Part shown: positions 56,987 through 64,000 of the stretch, in pieces
Numbering within the stretch: position 1 is the stretch's first letter
Layout: every line of letters begins with the position of its first letter
Assembly (NCBI GenBank): GCA_021234155.1
Contig: JAJEKV010000237.1
Span: forward strand, 496,001 to 560,000
Length of the DNA stretch: 64,000 nt
Reading direction: 5' to 3'
Source: Isoetes taiwanensis
Lineage: Eukaryota; Streptophyta; Lycopodiopsida; Isoetales; Isoetaceae
Made by a program: the position numbers and the translations under genes
The notes under the pieces: generated by a model
The model's input: only the letters and a program-made list of their open reading frames with translations
Database searches by the model: none
Told to the model about the DNA's origin: nothing

Positions 56987-57522
56987 TTAGATTTCGCATG
57001 AGGAACAAGATGGTGTACTTACCCAATCCTTCTCCTCTGGACCTGGGTCCAATGACAGATACATTTTCTTGCGGAGCCATGGAGTGATAAGGAAGAAAAG
57101 TAAGTAAGTAAAGTACAAAATCAAAGGATAGCCATCTACATAGCCTTGATGGTGTGCAAGAGGAACCAAAATAAGCCATGCCAATGTAGTTAATAGAACA
57201 CAAAACTGCCCATATTGGTTAGCTTTCTTATGATATGCTCTGTAAGTACTTACAAGAGCTGCAATTCCACAAGGCCATATCACTAAAAACCAAGTAATAG
57301 ACATCCAAATAAGAGGATCCAAAACCACAGAAAGCGTCCATGATCCAAATATCAAACCAAGGGCACCGATAGTAGCATACTTCACAGCCATAAGAGCTGT
57401 CACCTTGCTAAGACTATCAAGCATTTGCACCCAAAATGGGCGGTCATCTACTGGTTCAAAAATATTTGTCCATGGATGCACGGGATGAATATCTGGATAT
57501 TTGGGCTGCTTGGAGTTTCTGT
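56987..57522 (-). CDS. multi-pass membrane protein, possibly EMB2759-like, partial
   Basis: The frame reads NSKQPKYPDIHPVHPWTNIF, then about four hydrophobic segments (ALMAVKYATIGALGLIFG; WMSITWFLVIWPCGIAALVS; FCVLLTTLAWLILVPLA; LILYFTYLLFFLITPWL) with the signature PCGIAALVSTYRAY and GYVDGYPLILYF, and ends near EEKDW. A GTAAGT follows directly; it may be a donor, or the frame may run on to a stop at 56987. The pattern recalls a plastid membrane protein known in Arabidopsis as EMB2759, but I cannot confirm this. Upstream, an acceptor-like TTCCTCTTCAG precedes the segment and a P-loop ORF lies just beyond it. Confidence 0.45.
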
Positions 57523-57547
57523 CTGAAGAGGAAGCACAAACACATAC

Positions 57548-57686
57548 CCGGGTTCTGTGCAAGCTGCTGCTGCTGCTCTTGTTTGCTTAACCTAAAAAGG
57601 GATTTCACCACGGTGGTTTTGCCGGAGCCAGGAGGACCAACGAGACAAAAGCAGGAAAAACTATCACTTTTAGAAAATCGACGCAA
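57548..57686 (-). CDS. P-loop-containing ORF or exon, unknown
   Basis: The frame contains CLVGPPGSGKTTVVKSLFRL, a Walker A-type motif (GPPGSGKTT), followed by KQEQQQQLAQNP. It ends at a GTATGT donor-like site (57547). The start is unsure. Removing the 25 bases to the next CAG joins it in frame to the membrane-protein ORF. It could be an exon of an NTPase gene; the Walker A by itself does not identify one. Confidence 0.35.
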
Positions 57687-57795
57687 TGATCGACGATATT
57701 AGGGTCAGAACTAGAAGCGACAGAAGGATGTAGAGAGTACCTGGATGAATCTAATAAGCCAGACTTTTGCTCAGACTTTTTGCTTCTAACCGGGA
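57687..57795. other. short spacer left of the Copia element
   Basis: Nothing is recognised here apart from the upstream open part of the P-loop frame. Confidence 0.4.
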
Positions 57796-57800
57796 TGCTC

Positions 57801-58043
57801 TAATGATAAACAGAAACTGAACACGAAAAAGCTATCTTTCATTGAGAATAATTCTGATCTTATACATCTGTGGCGGTGCTACAAATAGCAGCCTCACCGT
57901 CATGCCTAAATTCAGGAGCACTCAATGGAAGTCCCTAAATCTATGGAACTAAAACCCTGTGTAAAACCTAGTGTCCACCAAACTGTTACCACAGTAAAAG
58001 ACAAACGTCATTCTTGTCAATGGTTAATACAATATAACCAACA
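57801..58043 (-). repeat. Copia 3' LTR, 243 bp
   Basis: On the minus strand it begins TGTTGGTTATATTGTATTAA and ends TTTATCATTA. It is equal in length to the right LTR and flanked on the outside by TGCTC. Confidence 0.93.
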
Positions 58044-58054
58044 CTCCCCCTCAA
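58044..58054 (-). other. polypurine tract
   Basis: On the minus strand TTGAGGGGGAG lies directly upstream of the 3' LTR. This is the usual priming site for plus-strand DNA synthesis. Confidence 0.85.
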
Positions 58055-58205
58055 GTATGACTTTGTCTACAATGTTACATCTCTGCAGACAAAAGGAATT
58101 CAACAGCATATGCTAAGTACAAAAGACTGAACTTAAACAATGCTTTTGAAAGAAACTACTCTAAATGCTTCAACTTAAACATAGCCTTCATGAAACGTGA
58201 CTGCT

Positions 58206-58493
58206 TCAAACTGGAATCATCCCCATCTCTTCAATACATTCATGAAACCTTTTCTTCGGGATTGGTTTAGTGAACACATCTCCTGTCATAAGATGTGTGC
58301 TGAGATGCTGGATGTCCACCTTCCCTTCATCTACTTTTTCTCTGCTGAAATGGAACTGGGTCTCGATATGTTTTGCCTTAGTAAAGTTGTTGGGGTTCTT
58401 TACTAGGCTCACTGCTGCCTTATTATCATTCAGGATCAGAGTTGGCCCCCGCGATGTTTCGCACCTATTTCTTTCAGAAGTCTTCTGAGCCAA
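58206..58493 (-). pseudogene. Copia RNase H, C-terminal part
   Basis: The frame reads RGPTLILNDNKAAVSLVKNP, then AKHIETQFHFSREKV and GDVFTKPIPKKRFHECIEEM. These are the Copia RNase H DNxxA and KHI--r-HF-RE motifs and the standard polyprotein end. It is the last coding piece before the polypurine tract. Upstream (58500-58860) the linking sequence is broken. Confidence 0.85.
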
Positions 58494-58859
58494 ATGGCTT
58501 CTTTAACAAATTTGCACAAATTGCCATATACCGGATTCACATGTACTAACCGGCCAGAGTCTTCGCTTTTTTTCTTTGCACTAACCGACAACTCCCCTTG
58601 TACCGAAAAGCCGATCGCGAGATTTGCGGGGGTAGCTCTTCAAAGATGATCGGCATCAACATGACCGGATAAAAGAAGCTTGGTAGGATGTGAACCTTGG
58701 TAGCAAATCCCGACATGAGGAGTGGCTTTGAGATACCTAAGGATGCGTTCCACGACCGCCCGGTGTGAAGGACCGGGACTTTCCATGAATTGGTCGACGG
58801 TTATGACACTCTCGGCGATGTCGTATGGTGCAAACCATAAAATGCATGAGTGAACCGAC

Positions 58860-60154
58860 TATGCTTCAGAGGGCACATCCAAAGCATCTATGGTGTTTGT
58901 TTTTAGAAGGAGATTCAAATGTCAAGGAGCAATTAATAGGCGGAGTGCCTACCTCCCGACATTAGTCCATCTTGCATTTTTGAAGAAGAGAAGCAATACC
59001 CTTAGATCGATGAAGAGTAATGGTGTGAGCACCTCATCACGGAGAACTTGCATCCCTAAAAAGTATTTCAGCTCACCAAGATCATCATGTGGAACTTTTG
59101 AGCAAGACTTGCCTTCATTTCTTTGTGATCAAAGATTGCTGATTGGATGCTAAGATAAGGTCATCTACATAGAGGACAATAAGAAGAAGGTCAGTGCCAT
59201 GCCTCTTAACATATACATTCCAATCTGCATTGCTCCGGCTAAAACCGTGAGAGGTGAAGAATGCATGAATAGTTTTGTACCACAGGCGAGGGGACTGTTT
59301 GAGCCCATAGATGGCTCGGTTAAGTTTACAGACCTGTTCTTCTTTGCCTGATACCTGATAGCCTGGTGGTTGCTTCATGTACACTTCATCATCAAGCTTG
59401 CCATGCAGAAATGCAGACTTCACATCCATTTGCTGCAAATCAAGGTCCAGGGCTGCAGCCAAGGCAAGTACAATGCGCACAGATGTGAGCCTGGCCACAG
59501 GGGCAAAAGTCTCACTATAGTCAATTCCAGCCTTTTGTGAGCAACCTCGGGCAACTAGTCTTGCTTTGTAACGAGACACCTGATTGTGTTCGTCATACTT
59601 GAGTTTGTATACCCACTTGCTGGATATGGCTCTTCTCCCTGCGGGCAGGTCACACAAGGTCCACGTGTGATTCTCAAGTAAGGAATTAAACTCCTCGTCC
59701 ATGGCTTGCTTCCAAGAAGGATGCTCTGGACTAGTAAGAGCTTCATGAAAGGTCTGAGGTTCTTCCACCGGGGCAAAGATTTGTGGAAGGCAATATAAGA
59801 GGAGCTTTTAGGCTTTTTACTCTCAAGATAGGACAACATTCGATCCGTAAGCTTGGAAGCCCTGTGAGACCTTCTTGGTGCATGCTCGACTGGTTCAACG
59901 TCAGGCTCTGATTCAGGTTCAGAGGGGAGATCAGCTTCGTCCATGGGAATGTCGGCATCAAGGACTTCATTTGGATCAGAATCCGAGTCTGAAGTTTCTC
60001 CTTCAAGATGGGCAGGAGAGAGAGGATCTAAGACCAAAGGATGGCCACTGGAGCCAATGCTGAAATCAGTTTCGTTGAAGCTAACACTGCGCCTGATGAT
60101 CATCTTATTTGTGAGAGGAACATACAGCTTGTAGGCTTTGGACAAAGGTGTCAC
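58860..60154 (-). pseudogene. Copia reverse transcriptase
   Basis: Frames 59555-60154 and 59115-59768 read, in order, a Ser/Glu-rich linker, HPSWKQAMDEEFNSLLENHT, WVYKLKYDEHNQVSRYKARL, then DLQQMDVKSAFLHGKLDDEV, the conserved IYGLKQSPRLWY and LLIVLYVDDLILA with the catalytic YVDD. These are the Copia RT palm motifs. The frame breaks near 59770 and after about 59115. Confidence 0.9.
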
Positions 60155-60265
60155 CAGAAACCTCTACGAACATACAAGGGATAGATCTAGCAGAAAGCTT
60201 ACCTTGTTTCCTTTCAGCTTTTGAGAGATGTGCATAGGCAGTGCACCCAAAAATCTTAAGACCAT

Positions 60266-61195
60266 CTACTGAAGGCTTGAAGCCAGACCATGCTTCCTCA
60301 GGTACACAATCGAAAATGACTTTGGTGGGAACTCGATTAATAAGAAAGAGCTAGGCGGTACTAGCCGCGCCAGCCCGTAACTTATATCTGAAATACCTTT
60401 AGAGAGAATCATGGAGCGAGCACACTCCAGAACAGTGCGATTTTTCCGCTCGACAACACCGTCTTGCTGATGTTCATGGGCTACCAAAGTTTCATGATGG
60501 ATGCCTTCTCCTGCAAGGAACTCTCCAAATTCACCATTTATGAATTCTCCCCTTGGTCGGGCTTCGATACATTTCACCTTTCTTTCTTTGAACTTTTCTC
60601 GCGAGCTTTCCAAACTTTAAAATGACCAAAGACTTCATTTTTCTTGTGCATGAAATAGATCCAATTCTTCCTAGTGAAATCATCGATGATAAGTAAGAAA
60701 TACCTGGAACCTCCAATGGATCTTACTCGAGATGGGCCCCAAACGTCCATATGCACCAGATCAAGAGCATTGAATGCTCGATTAACCTGTTTTTTTTTGT
60801 AGGCTTTTCTACTAAGCTTTTCCAAAGCACAGCCTTCACAAATGCCATCTGGAGACTTTATTTTGGGCAGGTGTCAGAACAAAGTTTTGGTCTTTCATTT
60901 GCTTAAGCAGCTGAAAATTAGCGTGGCCAAGCCTCTCATGCCATATTTGATTGGGGTCAGTCCTGGCTGCATTAAGGGCTGTGTGCTCCCTGCTTTTACA
61001 CCAACTAAGCTTATAAAGCTTGCCTTCTCGTTCTCCTTGAGCAAGAATGGTGTGGTGTTGATCTCTGATCAGGCATTTGCGCCCACCAAAAGTGACATAT
61101 AGTCCTGCATCATCCATTTTTGAGATGGAAAGCAAGTTAACTTCTAAATCAGGGACATATAATGTCTCTTTAAGACGGATGTTCCCTGTGGGCAA
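60266..61195 (-). pseudogene. Copia integrase
   Basis: The frame 60836-61195 carries IWHERLGHANFQLLKQM, the H-H part of the GAG-pre-integrase domain. Frames 60574-60825 and 60266-60613 carry NALDLVHMDVWGPSR (first catalytic Asp), YFLLIIDDFTRKNWIYF (second Asp) and GIHHETLVAHEHQQDGVVER (the P-QN-GV-ER end with the catalytic Glu). At least two frameshifts and one stop break it. Confidence 0.88.
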
Positions 61196-61296
61196 TTCAA
61201 GGGTTACTAGACCTTTGCCTCCAATTTTTAGTCTCCCTTTCCCAATCTTAACTTTCCGTTATTGAAACTTTCTTCCGTGGAAACAAAGGCATCCTT

Positions 61297-61512
61297 TTAC
61301 CGGGTCATGTGGTCGCTATGCCGCGAGTCAAGGTACCAAGTGCCTTGCGAGATTTGTGCAATCAGTCCATGATGAAGCACATCCCATGGATCCAGATTAA
61401 ATGAAAGCATTAGTTTGTCTGCTGTGCACCTGATCACAGTCATGACGCTCAGGTGAATCCAAATAATACAAGCAACTAGTGCCTTCAGAATTGCCATGGC
61501 AGCCATATCCAC
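61297..61512 (-). pseudogene. Copia protease remnant
   Basis: ISQGTWYLDSRHSDHMTR corresponds to the Copia aspartic protease start W-LDSGASDHMT. The active-site Asp is kept, but the following SGAS reads SRHS, so the catalytic triad is destroyed as written. Confidence 0.7.
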
Positions 61513-61739
61513 TTTGTTCCTTCTTATGGTTCCAAATTCTTCTCAAGGGCAACAAAAGCATGTGCAATGAAAACCGAGGGATCCTTTGCTTGAGGAGTAT
61601 TACGATTTTTGATTCACTACTATCTTCACTCTCCCGAGATGCTGCGTGCCCTCGAGCCTCCTTTTTCTTTTTCTTTGGTTCTTCTTTCTCTAATATCCTT
61701 TGCTTTTTTTTTTTTTTCTCCTATCGGGTTCTCCAGTCC

Positions 61740-62514
61740 TTTGCAATATGACCAATCTTATTGCAGTTGAAACATTTTCTTGTTTCATTTTCTTCAGTTC
61801 TGCCAATTAACGCAGCTTGCCCTTCTTTGGCTGAGGATGCTTTTTTGCCCCCTGCTTGGTTCATCTCTTCCATAAGGATCTGCTGGCACGCCCATTCAAG
61901 TTGGGCGTCGCTCGGATGAGCCTATTACGTTCTTCACATTGTTATAGCTTGAAGGTAAGCCTAGTAACAATGCACCCACAATTAGGTCATCTTCAATGCC
62001 CTTTTCCATTCCTTCGGTTGAGTCTTTCTTTGCTTTGATCTTGGAGATATACTCCTCTGCTGATGCATACTCCTTTAACTTGGCAGTAAAAATAGTTGCG
62101 TACAAGTTAGCTTGCTGAGAAAAATGTTTTCTCTTGTAGATTGCAACCAGCTGATCCCAGGCAACCTTAGCACTTTCCGCTGATTCTACCCGAGCAATCA
62201 TTGTGTCATCAAGGTACCGCATCATGCGGCTCCTTGCTTCCCGATCTTTTACGCAACCACTTGAGCGAGCTTGCCTTTCGGCATCATTCTCCCTCGTCTA
62301 ATGCTTCAACCTTGTCTTCAGCCTTAGCGGTTCCTTTTGAGACTGAGACGGCAGTGGGAGATGGTACCTTTGGTCGTGGTTCATCACCAGACACGATGTG
62401 CCATAGCCCTTTTGCTGAGAGCTTCCCCCGAACTTTTATGAACCAATAGAACTTCGTTGGAGTGTGATAACTTTTCGATCCTTCCCATTTCCTCTCGAAG
62501 TTTGATCGATGCAC
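61740..62514 (-). pseudogene. Copia gag with zinc knuckle
   Basis: FYWFIKVRGKLSAKGLWHIV (about 62350-62460) and AWDQLVAIYKRKHFSQQANL with a LLLGLPSSYNN end are typical Copia gag (UBN2-like) segments. Further on, CFNCNKIGHIAKDW at about 61740-61790 is a CCHC zinc knuckle whose last Cys is Trp. The frame is broken at about 62230 and 61890. Confidence 0.85.
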
Positions 62515-62534
62515 TTACTCACAAGAATCGTTAC

Positions 62535-62545
62535 GCTCGATACCA
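62535..62545 (-). other. primer-binding site, tRNA-iMet type
   Basis: On the minus strand TGGTATCGAGC directly follows the 5' LTR. It matches the initiator-tRNA-Met PBS TGGTATCAGAGC except that the CAG reads CG (one base missing). Confidence 0.8.
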
Positions 62546-62788
62546 TAATGATAAACGTAAAGCCCGAACACGAAAAAGCTATCTTTCATTGAGAATAATT
62601 TCGATCTTATACATCCGTGGCGGTGCTACAAATAGCAGCCTCACCGCCATGCCTAAATTCGGGAGCACTCAATGGAAGTCCCTAAATCTATGGAACTAAA
62701 ACCCCGTAAAACCTAGTGTCCACCAAACCGTTACCACGCGAAAAGACAAACGTCATTCTTGTCAATGGTTAATACAATATAACCAACA
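62546..62788 (-). repeat. Copia 5' LTR, 243 bp
   Basis: It has the same ends and length as the left LTR, and is flanked outside by TGCTC (62789-62793). Compared with the left copy, almost every CAG/CTG is replaced by a CG-containing variant. Confidence 0.93.
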
Positions 62789-62793
62789 TGCTC

Positions 62794-64000
62794 GGGACTT
62801 TTTTTTGGGTTGCCCGGGGGGCAAACCCTCGCTTATGTGGGTATGTGGGCATATCCAGTATATATGCCAAGATATGCCCAAAGATATACCGGTGATGCTA
62901 AAAACCGGCCGGTGTGCCCGTAAGTGTTAGGTCGCCGCCGTTGTCGGGTGGATCTTTGGCAAACCGCTAACCGGCTGGAAAAACAGCAAGATCCACAAGC
63001 AAGAAGCAGTCCATGCCATATTCTAAGCATGAAGATTTTGTGGATTCTAAGCATGGGATTTTGTGTGTGTAGGTGGATGCCCTAAGCCTTCTCATGGTCG
63101 TGTTGGTTGTGCAACCGGAAAAATCCGGTCGGCTTTGGTCGGCGGTGGCTTCCTTTATCTCCGACCAAAGCAAAGGCGGCTATGGGAAAGCATCGGGTCT
63201 CTAGGATTGCAGAGCTTGAACAGCTATGAAGCATGATCATATTCTTCCGAAGGATGGCAAAACGTGGAGTCCCTAATTGATCTTTCAAGCTGCGCAGCAG
63301 ACAATCGGCTGTGTACTTTGAATTCCGTTTTGAATTGATGTAATGTTTGCTTTTAAATGATTCTTCTATCATGAAAACGTCCATTACATGCCTTTAATTT
63401 CTACTCTTGGCCATTTCTTGAAGAAGTCTCTTGGCATGCTAGTCATGGGCAAATTTGGATGTAATAATGCAGTGGCGAGATGTAATTGCACATGTTTGAG
63501 ATTTTTTGTTTGTAATTGTTCTTCCAGATGCTTCCACACGCACTTAGTATGTCTAGCCTAGAGAGTTTACAAGTGCTTGAGCCAGTTCACATCATACACT
63601 TATTGGTATTTCAATGCCATCTTCGGATGATGTAATGCTTACATTTCAAACGGACCTCTTAAGAAGTCGGTTCAAGAAGTGCGAGTTGCGGCCGACCCCT
63701 TAAGAAGTTGATTGAGAAACCCTTGTACCGCCAAGTGGGAAGTTCCTCTTTGCTTACTAAAACCCAGTTCTTGATGCGGGTAATTTGATGCAAGGAATTC
63801 TAGATTTGAACTAAAGATATTTCTCTTATCCGCTTGTAGTTCACATTATGGCTTCAATGAGCATTTTCATTTGCAGATTCGATGTTGCAGAAGTTCTCAA
63901 TTTTGTGGTCTTATATTTCATCAAGGATTTAACTAAAGCGGCTGTTCTACGCAAGGTCGGTTTACGCACGCACCAGCTTAGAGTAGGCGGACCAGATATT
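62794..64000. other. gene-free stretch with repeat 'B' copy 2
   Basis: No gene is supported up to the window end. Near the start (about 62807-62870) TTGGGTTGCCC...GGGGGCAAACCCT, TTATGTGGG and CATATCCAGTATATATGCC match repeat 'B' at 22117. A short local duplication of CTTAAGAAGT lies at about 63658-63712. Confidence 0.45.
62807..62870 (+). repeat. dispersed repeat 'B', copy 2
   Basis: This matches 22117-22190 with a few differences, two of which change CTAG-containing sequence into CG-containing sequence. The Copia element is inserted just to its left. Confidence 0.5.

Larger units (their letters stand above)
57796..62793 (-). mobile_element. full-length Copia LTR retrotransposon, decayed
   Basis: The element is bounded by a five-base target-site duplication TGCTC (57796-57800 and 62789-62793). 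It has two 243-bp LTRs, a PBS, a polypurine tract and coding fragments in the order gag, protease, integrase, reverse transcriptase, RNase H on the minus strand. Integrase upstream of RT defines the Ty1/Copia superfamily. Coding frames are broken many times, so no complete polyprotein is encoded. The LTRs differ at about nine places, eight of them at CAG/CTG sites. Confidence 0.95.

Noticed and set aside
1-64000. CRISPR arrays or prokaryotic operons
   Set aside because: No regularly spaced repeat-spacer pattern exists. The tandem repeats present have no unique spacers, and the sequence is plant nuclear DNA.

Overview
The window looks like a nuclear genome segment of a land plant. It contains a split nuclear gene for a plastid protein (acetyl-CoA carboxylase alpha-carboxyltransferase, ten exons with GT-AG introns), fragments of plant gene families (UDP-glycosyltransferase, NAD(P)-binding Rossmann protein, a WRNIP1/RarA-type AAA ATPase), and a large load of plant-type transposable elements (Copia, LINEs, tRNA-derived SINEs, Helitron ends, MITEs). 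The short C-terminus of the carboxyltransferase and the sparse genes in AT-rich repeat sequence would suit a non-angiosperm, perhaps a fern, but this is only a guess. Nothing here is bacterial and no operons are present.

Layout. 1-6.4 kb: AT- and pyrimidine-rich sequence with one unrecognised Cys-rich ORF (1275-1847, minus) and a broken multi-pass membrane-protein gene (3161-3947, minus). 6.4-12.3 kb: a GC-rich, badly decayed LINE on the minus strand, a block of nested inverted repeats and a second GC-rich block of unknown nature. 13.6-16.3 kb: a 5'-truncated LINE flanked by a 19-bp target-site duplication. 17-21.9 kb: a Helitron 3' end, a tRNA-like SINE, and pieces of other LINEs. 22-26 kb: a cluster of small hairpins, the last exons of a Rossmann-fold gene and a UDP-glycosyltransferase pseudogene. 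26-45 kb: mostly gene-free, with foldback elements, a TIR MITE, a tRNA-derived SINE, two more Helitron ends and several tandem or segmental duplications. 45.4-47.9 kb: the only gene that looks complete, plastid carboxyltransferase alpha. 50-51.2 kb: SINE-like repeats and a dispersed repeat with a terminal hairpin. 53.4-57.7 kb: minus-strand coding fragments, namely a small basic ORF, an unusual reverse transcriptase, a WRNIP1/RarA exon, a multi-pass membrane protein and a P-loop ORF. 57.8-62.8 kb: a full-length but decayed Copia retrotransposon with 243-bp LTRs, TSD, PBS and polypurine tract. 62.8-64 kb: unassigned repeat.

The genes do not form a functional unit. The most unusual observation is a recurring change in which CAG/CTG in one copy of a repeat corresponds to a CG-containing sequence in the other copy. 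It affects nearly all LTR differences, several internal duplications, the primer-binding site, a conserved LINE motif and possibly a splice site. It may be a sequencing artefact tied to CHG methylation, and it may explain some of the apparent pseudogenes.
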